Source: Pelagibacteraceae bacterium AG-426-G02
Lineage (GTDB): Bacteria; Pseudomonadota; Alphaproteobacteria; Pelagibacterales; Pelagibacteraceae
Reading direction: 5' to 3'
Assembly: GCA_003213155.1 (NCBI GenBank)
Contig: QCNQ01000003.1
Location: 1-64,000 of the forward strand
DNA length: 64,000 bases
In this document: one piece after another, positions 11,366 to 22,492 of the stretch
Layout: the number at the start of each line of letters is the position of its first letter
Position numbering within the stretch: position 1 is the stretch's first letter
The notes under the pieces: generated by a model
The model's database searches: none
Told to the model about the DNA's origin: nothing
What the model saw: only the letters and a program-made list of their open reading frames with translations
Made by a program: the position numbers and the translations under genes

Positions 11366-13151
11366 CTTTTTTATAATATTTTCTTTTTCTAAAAGTTTTC
11401 TTTTTAAATTTCTTCTTATCTTTTAATTCAATAACATTATTTACTTTTTGCTCCTCAAGATTTTTTAATTTTTCAAATTGTTCAATAAGTTCAATAGTTT
11501 TCTTAGATTTATTTTTAATATCGATAATATATTCAGGAATTATTAAACTATTATCAGATATTATATCAATTTTCATTTTATTCTTTTTTTCAAAGTAAGT
11601 TAGGTCTTCGATAAAATTTTCTTTTAGAAAATCAGAAATTTTTTTACAAACCTTTAAATCTACAAATTTAGCTTTATTTAAAACTGCTTTTAATTCAACT
11701 AATTTAAGAATTTTTAGCGCAAAAGACTCATCTGTCAGTTTGATATTCCATTTAACTGCACTTTCTCTTAATCTCTGTCGAGACATTTCTAAAAGACCAA
11801 AATTCGATATTCTTCCAATTTGAATCCTCGCTCGATCAGATCTACACTTTTCTTTTAGTCTTCTTTCTACTAATCTTCGATTACCATAACTAAGCATGTC
11901 AATAAAATCTATTATGATAAGTCCTGACAAATCTCTAATTTTAATTTGTCTTGCTATTTCATCTGCTGCTTCAAGATTTGTATCTAAAGCAGTACTTTCC
12001 ACATTTTTTTGTTTAATTGAACTTCCAGAGTTAATATCAATGGAGACCAAGGCCTCTGTGGGATTTATTACCAAGTAACCACCTGAGTTTAATTTTATTT
12101 CACTTTCAAATATTTGATTTAATTTCTGTTCAATTCCTTCTTCAATAAATAAAGGTTTTTTTCCTCTGTATTTTTTTATTTTTTTTACATGAGAAGGCAT
12201 CATCATTTTCATAAAATTTTGAGCTTTTTTATAACCTTCATTACCTTCAATAATTATATTTTTTGTGTTTTCATCATACATATCTCTTAAAGTTCTTTTA
12301 ATTATTTCACTTTCTTGATGAATTAATGAGGGTGCTATAGAGCTTAAGGCATTTTCCTTAATTTGATTCCAGTTATTAATAAGTGTATCTAAATCATGGT
12401 TAATTTCATTTTTAGTTTTGTTACTTCCGGCAGTCCTTACTATTAGCCCCATTTCTTTTGGGATTTCAATTTCATTTAAAATGCTTCTTATTTTTTTTCG
12501 ATCTGCAGGATTAAAAATTTTTCTCGAAATTCCTCCACCTTTAGGTGTGTTAGGCATTAAAACTATATATTTGCCTGCAATAGAAATAAACGTACTTAAA
12601 GCAGCACCTTTTTGACCACGCTCATCTTTTATAACCTGAACTAAAATTACTTGATTGGGCTTTATTACTTCTTGGATTTTGTATCTTTTGAATCTAAATT
12701 TACTTTCATATTTTTTTTCTTTTTCATTTTCTAAATTTCCCTTTTCCTCTGGATCTTTTTTTTCTATTGGATCTTTTTTTTCCAAGGGATCCTCAATCTC
12801 TAATTTGCCTTCAGCTAAATTTTCTTCCTCTTTAGCTTCAACCTTTTTTGATAGTTCTTCTCTGACTCTTTCCTCCTCTTGTTTTATTTTTTCTAAATCA
12901 CTTTGTGGAATTTGATAATAATCTGATTGAATATCGTTGAAGGATAAAAAGCCATGACGTTCCCTCCCGAAATCAACAAACGCAGCTTGCAAAGATGGTT
13001 CTATACGACTTACTTTACCTAAATAGATATTATTTTTTATTAGATTATTTTTTATACCTTCATACTCATAATCTTCAATTTTTTCACCTGATTTGAGTAC
13101 AATTCTAATCTCGTTTGGATGCGAAGCATCGATATATAAATTTTTTTCCAT
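11358..13151 (-). CDS. rne: Ribonuclease E/G family
   Basis: [63 protein letters not shown]. Start at 13151 preferred over 13220. Confidence 0.9.
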   Translation of the reverse strand: MEKNLYIDASHPNEIRIVLKSGEKIEDYEYEGIKNNLIKNNIYLGKVSRIEPSLQAAFVDFGRERHGFLSFNDIQSDYYQIPQSDLEKIKQEEERVREELSKKVEAKEEENLAEGKLEIEDPLEKKDPIEKKDPEEKGNLENEKEKKYESKFRFKRYKIQEVIKPNQVILVQVIKDERGQKGAALSTFISIAGKYIVLMPNTPKGGGISRKIFNPADRKKIRSILNEIEIPKEMGLIVRTAGSNKTKNEINHDLDTLINNWNQIKENALSSIAPSLIHQESEIIKRTLRDMYDENTKNIIIEGNEGYKKAQNFMKMMMPSHVKKIKKYRGKKPLFIEEGIEQKLNQIFESEIKLNSGGYLVINPTEALVSIDINSGSSIKQKNVESTALDTNLEAADEIARQIKIRDLSGLIIIDFIDMLSYGNRRLVERRLKEKCRSDRARIQIGRISNFGLLEMSRQRLRESAVKWNIKLTDESFALKILKLVELKAVLNKAKFVDLKVCKKISDFLKENFIEDLTYFEKKNKMKIDIISDNSLIIPEYIIDIKNKSKKTIELIEQFEKLKNLEEQKVNNVIELKDKKKFKKKTFRKRKYYKKAK

Positions 13152-13244
13152 AACATTTTTTTTGATTGATTCATAAATTATTAAAATTTTGTTTATATTC
13201 TTATGCCTTATCTTTAACAAATTCCCTTATATAATGGAAACAAA

Positions 13245-15581
13245 ATGAGCAAAATTTTAAAGAATTTATTTATTGGTTTTATTAGTTTTTCATTAATTTC
13301 ATCAATAATTGTTTTAGCTATCTTATGGAATTTTTCTAGCAATATACCTGATTACAAATTTTTAAAAAATTACAAACCTCCTGTCTCAAGCAAGGTTTAT
13401 TCTGGGAATGGTGATTTAGTTGCAGATTTTTCAAAAGAGAAGAGAATATTTGTTCCTTATAGTTCAATTCCTAAAAATGTTATTAATGCTTTCTTATCTG
13501 CCGAAGATAAAAATTTTTTTTCTCATCCCGGAGTTGATGCTAAAGGGGTTTTAAGAGCAATTGTAAATAATATTAAAAATGTTCTTACATCTAAAAGACT
13601 AGAAGGTGCTTCAACAATTACTCAACAAGTAGCAAAAAACTTTCTTTTAACTAATGAAGTCAGTTTAAACCGAAAAATTAAAGAGGCCATTTTAGCATTT
13701 AGAATTGAAAGAGCATTATCGAAAGAGAGAATACTTGAGCTATATCTAAATCAAATTTATCTCGGTAGCGGGGCTTATGGAGTGGCTGCTGCAAGTCTTG
13801 AGTATTTTGACAAATCAATAAAAGAACTAAATTATGAAGAAGCTGCTTTATTAGCTGCCTTACCTAAGGCGCCAAGCAAATACAATCCATATAGAAATAT
13901 TGAATTAGCAAAATTTAGAAGAGATTTAGTTTTAAAAAATTTATTAGACAATAATTTTATAACAGAGAAAAATTATCAAAATTTAAGGAAAAAAGATATT
14001 CAATTAAAAAAAACTAAAAGAGTTTACTTAGAAGATGCTCAATATTATATTGAAGATGTAAGAAAAAATATTATTGAAATTCTATCATATGAAAAAGTTT
14101 ATAATCAAGGCTTTAATATAAACACACCAATAAATCTAGAATTACAAAAAATAGCAACAAACGCTTTAAGAAATGGATTAATCAAATATGATCAACGTAA
14201 AGGTTGGCGTGGTCCATTATTAAATAAATCATATTCTAAAAATTGGTCTGTTGGTTTAGATAAATACGATCTAGAGAATTCAATTGATTGGAAAATTGCA
14301 ATAATAAAAAAGATTACTAAATTTTCTTTAGAAATAGAAACAAAAGATAAAATCAAAGGAATTATAGATTACAATAATATTTCTTGGACTAAAAAAGAAT
14401 TAGATGATCTTTTTAGAGTGGGAGACATAATCTATGTTAAGAATATAATAGATAAAAAGTTTAGCCTTAAACAATTACCAAAAATAAATGGTGGTATGGT
14501 TGTGATGGATCCTTTCACTGGTAGAGTCGTCGCTCTTAGCGGTGGATTTAGTTTTAAAAATAGTGAGTTTAATAGGGCTTCACAAGCTTTGCGGCAACCC
14601 GGTTCAGCATTTAAACCATTCGTTTACGCTTTAGCCCTTGAAAATAATTACACTCCTTCTTCATTAGTTTTAGATGCACCGTTAGTTTTAGATCAAGGAA
14701 CTGATTTAAAAATGTGGAAGCCAGAAAATTATGGAAAAAAATTTTATGGGCCATCAACTTTGAGAGTTGGTTTAGAAAAGTCACGAAATTTAATGACAGT
14801 AAGAATTGCACAGAATCTAGGTGTAGATAAAGTTGCCAAATTTTCTAGAAATCTTGGCATTTATGAAAATCCTGATGAGCTTTTATCTATTTCTCTGGGT
14901 TCTGCCGAAACAACTTTGTTAAAACTCACATCTGCATATTCAGCTTTTATAAATGGAGGAAAATTAGTTTCACCAATTTTGATTGATCGTGTTCAGGATA
15001 GTGAGGGAAACACAATTTTAAATAATGAAAATAGATCATGCTTAAATTGCGATAAACTTTCATATACTGGTAAGGATTTTCCTAATGTAGGAAATAATTT
15101 TAAACAAGTATTTTCTCCTCAGACAGCCTACCAAATTACTTCTTTGCTAGAGGGTGTTGTAAAAAGAGGAACAGGAAAAAAACTAAGAGATTTAAATTTG
15201 AATCTTGCGGGCAAAACAGGAACAACTAATAAAAATACTGATGCATGGTTTATTGGGTTTACCTCAAATTATGTTATTGGAGTTTATGTGGGTATGGATA
15301 ACCCTCAACCCTTAGGAAAATTTGAAACTGGTTCAAAAACAGCACTACCAATTTTTAAGGAATTTATCGAATCAGCTATTAGAAAATCTGACGCTCGACC
15401 ATTTAAAGTTGCTGATGGAATTACAATGATGGTAGTTGACCCGACGACAGGTCAAAAAGCAAAATTTTCATCTAAAGATACAATTTTAGAAGCATATAAA
15501 AGCAAGAATGTTATTGATGGCAAAGTGCTATATTCAAATAACAATAGATTAGATACGAATAATATATTAAAGTTTTATTAA
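13245..15581 (+). CDS. mrcA: Penicillin-binding protein 1A (transglycosylase/transpeptidase)
   Basis: LSAEDKNFFSHPGVDAKGVLRA, GASTITQQVAKNF, RQPGSAFKPFVYALAL, LAGKTGTTNKNTDAWFIGFT. Confidence 0.95.
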   Translation: MSKILKNLFIGFISFSLISSIIVLAILWNFSSNIPDYKFLKNYKPPVSSKVYSGNGDLVADFSKEKRIFVPYSSIPKNVINAFLSAEDKNFFSHPGVDAKGVLRAIVNNIKNVLTSKRLEGASTITQQVAKNFLLTNEVSLNRKIKEAILAFRIERALSKERILELYLNQIYLGSGAYGVAAASLEYFDKSIKELNYEEAALLAALPKAPSKYNPYRNIELAKFRRDLVLKNLLDNNFITEKNYQNLRKKDIQLKKTKRVYLEDAQYYIEDVRKNIIEILSYEKVYNQGFNINTPINLELQKIATNALRNGLIKYDQRKGWRGPLLNKSYSKNWSVGLDKYDLENSIDWKIAIIKKITKFSLEIETKDKIKGIIDYNNISWTKKELDDLFRVGDIIYVKNIIDKKFSLKQLPKINGGMVVMDPFTGRVVALSGGFSFKNSEFNRASQALRQPGSAFKPFVYALALENNYTPSSLVLDAPLVLDQGTDLKMWKPENYGKKFYGPSTLRVGLEKSRNLMTVRIAQNLGVDKVAKFSRNLGIYENPDELLSISLGSAETTLLKLTSAYSAFINGGKLVSPILIDRVQDSEGNTILNNENRSCLNCDKLSYTGKDFPNVGNNFKQVFSPQTAYQITSLLEGVVKRGTGKKLRDLNLNLAGKTGTTNKNTDAWFIGFTSNYVIGVYVGMDNPQPLGKFETGSKTALPIFKEFIESAIRKSDARPFKVADGITMMVVDPTTGQKAKFSSKDTILEAYKSKNVIDGKVLYSNNNRLDTNNILKFY

Positions 15582-16673
15582 TGGATCATAAATATACAGA
15601 TTATAAAAAAGAGATAGAAAAAATAAATCAAAGAGTTAAGGAGTATCTTTGATAAAAATAAGATAGATTTAAAATTACAAAGTCACAATAAAACAATTCT
15701 TGATCCTGATTTTTGGCAGGATAAGTCTAACTCAAAAAAAATACTTAAAGAAAAAAAATTGTATGAGGATTTGGTTGGTTCTTACAAAAGTTCTTTAAAT
15801 CAACTAAAAGACTTAGGAGATTTGTATGAATTAGCTTTAGAGGAAAATAATACCAGCATACAAAATGAAGTTTTAGAAAGTATCAAGAATTTAAGAAAAT
15901 TAACGAAAAAAAACGAAATTAATTGTTTTTTATCAAATGAGTCTGACTCTTTTGATTGTTACATAGAAATTCATGCTGGCGCTGGAGGTACTGAAAGCCA
16001 AGATTGGGCAGATATGTTGAGAAGAATGTATTTAAAATGGTCTGATAATAAAAATTATAAATCAACATTAATAAGTGAACATAAGGGTGATGAGGCAGGT
16101 ATAAAATCCTCAACAATTAAAATTGAAGGAGATTATGTATTTGGTTGGTTAAAAAAAGAGTCTGGAATTCACAGGTTAGTTAGAATTTCCCCATTTGACT
16201 CAGGTGCAAGACGTCATACTAGTTTTGCCAGTATTTGGGTTTATCCAGTTGTGGATGAAAATATTAATATTGAAATTCAAGATAAAGATTTGAGAATTGA
16301 CACATTTCGATCTAGTGGTGCTGGTGGCCAACATGTTAATACAACTGATAGTGCAGTTAGAATTACACATTTACCATCTAAAATTGTAGTCCAATGTCAA
16401 AATGAAAGATCTCAACATAAAAATAAAGAGACATGCATGAACATGCTTAGAGCAAGACTCTATGATTTTGAGATAAAAAAAAAAGAAAAAGAAAATGAAA
16501 ATACCGAGTCATCAAAATCTGAAATAGGTTGGGGACATCAAATAAGATCTTATGTTTTACAACCATATAGATTAGTAAAAGATAATAGATCTAATTTTGA
16601 AAGCTCTAATCCAGATAAGATTTTAGATGGGGAAATTGATGAATTTTTAGAACAATCGCTGTATCAAACATAA
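15581..16673 (+). CDS. prfB: Peptide chain release factor 2, programmed +1 frameshift at TGA 15650-15652; join(15581..15649,15651..16673)
   Basis: ATG at 15581, ...AAG GAG TAT CTT TGA T; reading after skipping T15650 continues DKNKIDLKLQ...DPDFWQDKSNSKKILKEKK into the 15759..16673 ORF with the GAGGQHVN motif (RSSGAGGQHVNTTDSAVRITH). Confidence 0.95.
15638..15653 (+). promoter_or_regulatory. prfB recoding site (AAGGAG-TAT-CTT-TGA-T)
   Basis: SD-like AAGGAG followed by TAT CTT TGA, same layout as the canonical AGGGGGTATCTTTGAC. Confidence 0.92.
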
Positions 16674-18859
16674 TGAAAATATTTTTTAAACTTTTTATAA
16701 CTATATTATTTTTAATATTTATTACTTTAACGTACCTAAGTATTTTTGGAGTTGAGACTGATAAATTTAATAGTCAAATAACAGAAAAAATTCGAAAATT
16801 TGATAAGAATTTAGAAGTTGAATTAAAAGAAATCAAATTAATTTTAGATCCATTTCAATTTAAACTTCAAGCCAAAACGATTGGCACAAATTTAATAAAT
16901 CAAAGTAAAAAAATTGAAATTGAAAATATAAAAACACAACTTTCTTTAAAGTCCTTAATAGAAGATAAGTTCTCAATTGAAAATTTAGAGATTTCATCAA
17001 AATCTCTTGAGTTAAAAAACTTAATTTCTTTTTTAAAATCATTTAAAAATACTCCTGAACTATTCATAATGGAAAAAGCCATTAAAAAAGGATATTTGAT
17101 TGCTGATTTAAAGTTAGAATTTGATTCAAATGGAAATATTAAAAGCAATTATGAGATCAATGGTCTTGTAAAAGATGTTGAATTAAATTTATTAAAAAAA
17201 TACAATCTACGCGAATTAGACTTTATTTTCGATTATAGTAGAAATAATTTTTTAGTTAAAGATCTTAATTTTAAATTTGATAAAATAGGATTTTCGTCTG
17301 AAAAAGTATCAATAAAAAAAAGGAATGATGATTTTATTGTAGAGGGTACCTTTGCACATAAAAAGTCTGATTTAGATAAAAGAAATATAGATTTATTAGT
17401 CAAGCCATTTTTTCCAAATTTTGAAATAGAAAAAATATCATTAACTTCTAATAATAATTTTTATTTTGAAATACAAAAAGGATTTAAATTTGAAAATTTC
17501 AAAATTAACTCAGAAATACTAGTTCATGAATTAATAATACCTAATAATTTAGAATTTAAAAAATTTTTTCCTAAACAAAAAAAAACAACTTCTCTCTTAG
17601 ATCAAAAAATAAAATTACAATATGAAAAGAATAATTTTACTATTCAGGGAAATGGAAATTTAAATTATCAAAATGAAAATGATGATATAGAGTATTTTTT
17701 TTCAAATAAAAATAAAACTGAAAATTTTGAAATTACTCTCAAAATAAAAGACAATCCTTTTAAAGTCGATTATTTGAATTACAAAAAAAAGGAGAAAAAT
17801 GAGGTTATTTTAGATTTAAAAGGATCTAAAAATAGAAATAATGAACTTGTAATCAAAACTTTTAGTCTTAATGAAGATGAAAACTATATTAAGATAAAAG
17901 ATCTAGTCTTAAATGAAAAATTTCAAATTTCTAGATTAGATGAAGTAGAATTAGATTATCTTGATGATGATAAACAAAAAAACTCAATCAGATTAAAAAG
18001 GAATAAAAAAAAATATTTTTTAACTGGGTCTAGTTTTAATGCTGAAAATTTAATTGAGGATTTGTTATCAGATGATGATGAAGATTCTAAAATTATAAAT
18101 ATTAATAGTAATTTAAAAATTGACGTAAAAAAAATTTTTTTAGATAGTGAGTATTTTATATCAAATTTCAAAGGAGATATTTTAATCAAAAATAAAGAAA
18201 TATATAAAGCTGACTTAATTGGAAGCTTTTCAAAAAATAAAAAACTAAAACTCACAATAAATAAAGATAATAATAATAAAATTACCACTTTGTTTGTTGA
18301 TGAGGCAAAACCTTTCGTAAAAAGATATAAATTTATAAAGGGTTTTGATGAAGGATCACTCGATTTTTTCAGTTCAAAAAAATCAAAAAAATCTGTTTCA
18401 CAAATAAAAATTTATGATTTTAAATTAAAAGAGCTACCTATATTGACAAAGATTCTCACGTTAGCATCCTTACAAGGTATTGCGGATATTTTATCTGGAG
18501 AAGGTATACGTTTTACGGAATTTGAAATGAATTTTAAAAATGAGGGTGATTTAATGACCATAGAAGAAATCTATGCGATTGGTCCTGCAATATCTATTTT
18601 AATGGAGGGCTATGTTGAAAAAAACAAATTAATTAGTTTAAAGGGCACATTGGTGCCAGCCACAACAATTAATAATTTTATTGGTTCATTACCTATGCTA
18701 GGTGAAATATTAGTTGGAAAAAAAACTGGTGAGGGAGTATTTGGGGTAAGTTTTAAGATCAAAGGTCCTCCAAAAAATTTAAAAACTTCAGTAAATCCTG
18801 TCAAAACTTTAACACCCAGATTTATTTCAAGAACATTGGAAAAAATTAAAAAGAATTAA
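16673..18859 (+). CDS. AsmA/YhdP-like large periplasmic/membrane protein
   Basis: Single N-terminal TM, long beta-rich repeat body, C-terminal ...PATTINNFIGSLPMLGEILVGKKTGEGVFGVSFKIKGP typical of AsmA-like C-termini. Confidence 0.75.
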   Translation: MKIFFKLFITILFLIFITLTYLSIFGVETDKFNSQITEKIRKFDKNLEVELKEIKLILDPFQFKLQAKTIGTNLINQSKKIEIENIKTQLSLKSLIEDKFSIENLEISSKSLELKNLISFLKSFKNTPELFIMEKAIKKGYLIADLKLEFDSNGNIKSNYEINGLVKDVELNLLKKYNLRELDFIFDYSRNNFLVKDLNFKFDKIGFSSEKVSIKKRNDDFIVEGTFAHKKSDLDKRNIDLLVKPFFPNFEIEKISLTSNNNFYFEIQKGFKFENFKINSEILVHELIIPNNLEFKKFFPKQKKTTSLLDQKIKLQYEKNNFTIQGNGNLNYQNENDDIEYFFSNKNKTENFEITLKIKDNPFKVDYLNYKKKEKNEVILDLKGSKNRNNELVIKTFSLNEDENYIKIKDLVLNEKFQISRLDEVELDYLDDDKQKNSIRLKRNKKKYFLTGSSFNAENLIEDLLSDDDEDSKIININSNLKIDVKKIFLDSEYFISNFKGDILIKNKEIYKADLIGSFSKNKKLKLTINKDNNNKITTLFVDEAKPFVKRYKFIKGFDEGSLDFFSSKKSKKSVSQIKIYDFKLKELPILTKILTLASLQGIADILSGEGIRFTEFEMNFKNEGDLMTIEEIYAIGPAISILMEGYVEKNKLISLKGTLVPATTINNFIGSLPMLGEILVGKKTGEGVFGVSFKIKGPPKNLKTSVNPVKTLTPRFISRTLEKIKKN

Positions 18860-20085
18860 CTTAACTCAATTTTTAAATGTCTTTTTTTTCCCACAGAAAG
18901 TTTTAAATAATTTTGTCTGAATAATTCATAAGAAATAATCAGATTTTCTTGAGATATAATTTCATCATTCAGTTTTATTGCATTTCCTTTAATAAGACGT
19001 CTGATTTCACTTTTTGAATTTTCTAATTTAGATAAGATCACGAGATCTATAATACTCATTTTATTTTCAATATCAGTTTTCTTAATTTTTATTGAAGGTA
19101 AATTTGAACCAAGCGAAGTTCCTGAGAAAGCTTCTTTTGCCGCTTGCTCTGAACTTTTAGCAGCTTTTAAACCATGAAGCATAGTAGTTGTCTCGTTAGC
19201 TAGCTTAATTTTTAGTTTATTAATGTCTTTATCCTTCATTTTATCAATTTCTTTAATATCTAAATCTGTGAACATTTTTAAAAATTTTATTACATCTCTG
19301 TCATCGATATTTCTCCAAAATTGCCAATAGTCATATGATGATAATAATTTTTCATCTAACCAAATAGCACCTGACTCAGTTTTTCCCATTTTTGCTCCTG
19401 AGGATAATGTAATGAGAGGGGTAGTTAAACCATAAGCCTGTTTACTAGAATACCTTTTTATAAGTTCTGTTCCATTGACAATATTTCCCCATTGATCAGA
19501 ACCTCCTATTTGTAAGGAACAATTCTCTTTTTTATTTAGCTCTAAAAAATCATAAGCTTGCAAAATCATATAATTAAATTCCATATAACTTAAAGATTGT
19601 TCTCTATCCAATCTAGTTTTAACGCTTTCGAAAGTAAGCATTTTATTAATTGTAAAATGTTTTCCTATTTCTCTTAGAAATGAAATATAATTTAAATTTT
19701 TGAGCCAAGAATAATTATTTACAAAAATAGGTTTTGTTTTTGGATCGTTATTATTTAAAAATTTTTTTAATATTTTTTCAATATTTTTTGTATTTTTATC
19801 TATTTCTTTTTCAGTTAAAATTTTCCTTGTTTTGTCTTTACCTGAAGGATCTCCAATTCTTGTAGTCCCTCCACCTAATAAGACAATCGGTCTGTGCCCA
19901 TATTTTTGAAGAAGTCTAAGACACATGATTTGAAGTAAGCTTCCAACATGAAGACTTTCAGCAGTACAATCAAAACCTATGTAACCTTTAATTTTTTCTT
20001 TATTTATTAATTTGGATAATTCATTTTCATTTGTGCATTGATAGAAGTAGCCTCTATCTTTAAATTCTTTTAAAAATTTATCCAT
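18856..20085 (-). CDS. tyrS: Tyrosyl-tRNA synthetase
   Basis: GYIGFDCTAESLHVGSLLQIM, QIGGSDQWGNIVNGTELI, KMGKTESGAIWLD. Start at MDKFLKEF (20085) preferred. Confidence 0.96.
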   Translation of the reverse strand: MDKFLKEFKDRGYFYQCTNENELSKLINKEKIKGYIGFDCTAESLHVGSLLQIMCLRLLQKYGHRPIVLLGGGTTRIGDPSGKDKTRKILTEKEIDKNTKNIEKILKKFLNNNDPKTKPIFVNNYSWLKNLNYISFLREIGKHFTINKMLTFESVKTRLDREQSLSYMEFNYMILQAYDFLELNKKENCSLQIGGSDQWGNIVNGTELIKRYSSKQAYGLTTPLITLSSGAKMGKTESGAIWLDEKLLSSYDYWQFWRNIDDRDVIKFLKMFTDLDIKEIDKMKDKDINKLKIKLANETTTMLHGLKAAKSSEQAAKEAFSGTSLGSNLPSIKIKKTDIENKMSIIDLVILSKLENSKSEIRRLIKGNAIKLNDEIISQENLIISYELFRQNYLKLSVGKKRHLKIELS

Positions 20086-20132
20086 AAGTCTATAGTTCCA
20101 CAATATACATTATTTAATAAAAAAAAATAAGA

Positions 20133-21278
20133 ATGGATAAAATTTACACAGCAATGGGTTTAATGAGTGGTACCTCATCGGATGGAGTAGATGTATCCAT
20201 AATTAAGTCAGATGGTAATCAAGAATTTTCAATATTATTTGATAAATACTTTCAATATGATGAAGAATTAACCCAAAAAATACTTAAAATTAGGGATAAA
20301 ATCTTAAATCCAGATGATTTAACCAAATATCAAGTTGAAATCAAAGATTTGGAAAGAGAAATAACTTTATTTCATTTTAAGGCAGTTAATAAATGCCTTG
20401 AACTATCAAAAACTGATGTTGATTTAATTGGTTTTCATGGTCAAACAATATTTCATGCTCCAGAAAAAAAAATTACAAAACAATTAGGTGACGGATTGCT
20501 ATTATCTCAATTAACGAAAAAAAGAGTTGTTTATAATTTTAGACAAAATGATTTAGAAAATGGGGGACAGGGTGCTCCTCTAGCGCCAATCTTTCATAAT
20601 GCTCTAGCTAACGAATTAAATAAAAAATTTAATTTAGGTTTTCCAATGAATATTCTTAATATTGGAGGTATTTCTAATGTTACCTCTACAATAGAATTTA
20701 ATAATTTGGGTTTAGAGGAAAAAATTTATGCCTATGATATTGGACCTGGCAATTGTTTGATAGACGAATGGATGAGAAAAAATTCAAAAAAAAGGTATGA
20801 CAAAGAAGGTTTAGTAGCAAGATCTGGAAAAACAGATAAATTAATTTTAAATCAGGCTTTAGACAATTTTACTGAACAATCTAATTTTGAAAAATCTTTA
20901 GATATTAAAAATTATGATATTTTTTTTGCAAAAGGACTTTCACTAGAGGATGGTGCTGCAACCATTACTGATTTCACTGCTAAATTAATTTCCAATGGAA
21001 TGAATTTTATTAACAATAAGAATAATTCTCAAAAAAGTAAATGGTTAGTATGTGGGGGAGGGAGAAAAAATAAATATCTCTTAGAAAGTATAAAAAGTAA
21101 TTTTGATGAAATAAATCTTAATTCAATTGACCAATATGAATTAGACGGAGACTTTATCGAGTCCCAAGCTTTTGCTTTTTTAGCGATAAGATCACTAAAA
21201 GGTATGCCTATTTCATTTCCAAATACAACTAGATGTAAAAAATCGGTAACTGGTGGAGTTTTAGTTAAAAATTTTTAA
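20133..21278 (+). CDS. anmK: Anhydro-N-acetylmuramic acid kinase
   Basis: AMGLMSGTSSDGVDVSII, GFHGQTIFHAPEKK, NIGGISNVT, AYDIGPGNCLIDEWM. Confidence 0.95.
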   Translation: MDKIYTAMGLMSGTSSDGVDVSIIKSDGNQEFSILFDKYFQYDEELTQKILKIRDKILNPDDLTKYQVEIKDLEREITLFHFKAVNKCLELSKTDVDLIGFHGQTIFHAPEKKITKQLGDGLLLSQLTKKRVVYNFRQNDLENGGQGAPLAPIFHNALANELNKKFNLGFPMNILNIGGISNVTSTIEFNNLGLEEKIYAYDIGPGNCLIDEWMRKNSKKRYDKEGLVARSGKTDKLILNQALDNFTEQSNFEKSLDIKNYDIFFAKGLSLEDGAATITDFTAKLISNGMNFINNKNNSQKSKWLVCGGGRKNKYLLESIKSNFDEINLNSIDQYELDGDFIESQAFAFLAIRSLKGMPISFPNTTRCKKSVTGGVLVKNF

Positions 21279-21931
21279 TATAACGCTGTTTCTTTTTTTA
21301 TGTATTTATCGAGAGATTTTGAAAGTGCATTCTCATTTTTTGAAAAAAAATGATTTGCTTCTGAGATTGACTGAAATTCAACTTTAATACCTTTTTGTGC
21401 ACTTAATCTTTTATTTAGTTCATTGATATGTTCAACAGGTACCAATTCATCTTTTTTTCCATAAATCATTATCCCAGAAGTTGGACACGGAGACAAAAAT
21501 GAAAAATCATAAACATTTGGTTGGGGAGAAATTGCGACAAATCTATTTATTTCTGGTCTCCTCATTAAAAGTTGCATAGCAATCAATGACCCAAAAGAAA
21601 AACCTGAAACCCAACACTGAGAATTATCAAAATTTTCTCTCTCTAACCAATCAAGAGCAGCTGCAGCATCTGCTAATTCACCTTGGCCATTGTCAAATTC
21701 TCCATCACTCTTTCCAACACCTCTAAAATTTACTCTGCAAACTGAAAAATCATTTTCCATAAAAGTATGAAAAGTTTCCACAACAACTTTATTATTCATT
21801 GTCCCTCCATACTGAGGATGCGGTTGTAAAACTAAAGCTATTGGTGAAGTATTTTTTTTACTCTTATAATATTTGGCTTCAAGTCTACCTGCAGGTCCTG
21901 GAATAAATATTTCTAATATTTTATTTTCCAT
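21275..21931 (-). CDS. Alpha/beta hydrolase
   Basis: LVLQPHPQYGGTMNNKVV, NFRGVGKSDGEFDNGQGELADAAAALDWL, WVSGFSFGSLIAM. Confidence 0.88.
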   Translation of the reverse strand: MENKILEIFIPGPAGRLEAKYYKSKKNTSPIALVLQPHPQYGGTMNNKVVVETFHTFMENDFSVCRVNFRGVGKSDGEFDNGQGELADAAAALDWLERENFDNSQCWVSGFSFGSLIAMQLLMRRPEINRFVAISPQPNVYDFSFLSPCPTSGIMIYGKKDELVPVEHINELNKRLSAQKGIKVEFQSISEANHFFSKNENALSKSLDKYIKKETALY

Positions 21932-22013
21932 AATTGTTATTGATTATTATTCTCAAAAAAAAATTAGGTTTATCACAACTGCGTGACAAAATGTTAGCTT
22001 TTTTTTACTCATG

Positions 22014-22040
22014 ATACTTGACTAATTTGGTCAGGTTTAT
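22014..22040 (+). promoter_or_regulatory. IscR type-1-like operator overlapping a -35 (TTGACT 22018-22023; -10 TATATA 22040-22045)
   Basis: ATACTTGACTAATTTGGTCAGGTTTAT, dyad directly upstream of an Rrf2-family gene heading the suf operon. Confidence 0.75.
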
Positions 22041-22065
22041 ATATACCCCAATAAAATAAGGAATT

Positions 22066-22491
22066 ATGAGACTTACTTCTAAAGGCAGATATGCGGTAAT
22101 GGCTTTAGTGGATCTGGCTAGATTCGATGGAATTAATCCAGTTTCTCTAAGAGATATATCTTTAAGACAAGGCATTTCGTTAGATTATTTAGAACAAATT
22201 TTTTCAAAATTGAGAAAAAAAGAAATTGTTCAAAGCGTTAGAGGAACTCAAGGTGGATATATTTTAAATAGGAAAGCTAAAGAAATAAAATTAACAAATA
22301 TTTTTGATGCAGTAGACGAAAAAGTAAAAACTGTCCAATGTAAAAAAGAGTCAAAAAAAGGATGCAATGGTAAATCTACAAAATGTTTAACTCACAATCT
22401 TTGGGATGAACTTGAAACTCATATCAATAATTTTTTTGATAAAAAAAGTTTAGACGATTTAGTAAAAGAAAACTTTGAAAGAAGATTATAA
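22066..22491 (+). CDS. iscR: Rrf2-family Fe-S regulator, IscR-like
   Basis: [44 protein letters not shown], three Cys plus downstream His ([20 protein letters not shown]). Confidence 0.92.
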   Translation: MRLTSKGRYAVMALVDLARFDGINPVSLRDISLRQGISLDYLEQIFSKLRKKEIVQSVRGTQGGYILNRKAKEIKLTNIFDAVDEKVKTVQCKKESKKGCNGKSTKCLTHNLWDELETHINNFFDKKSLDDLVKENFERRL

Positions 22492-22492
22492 A

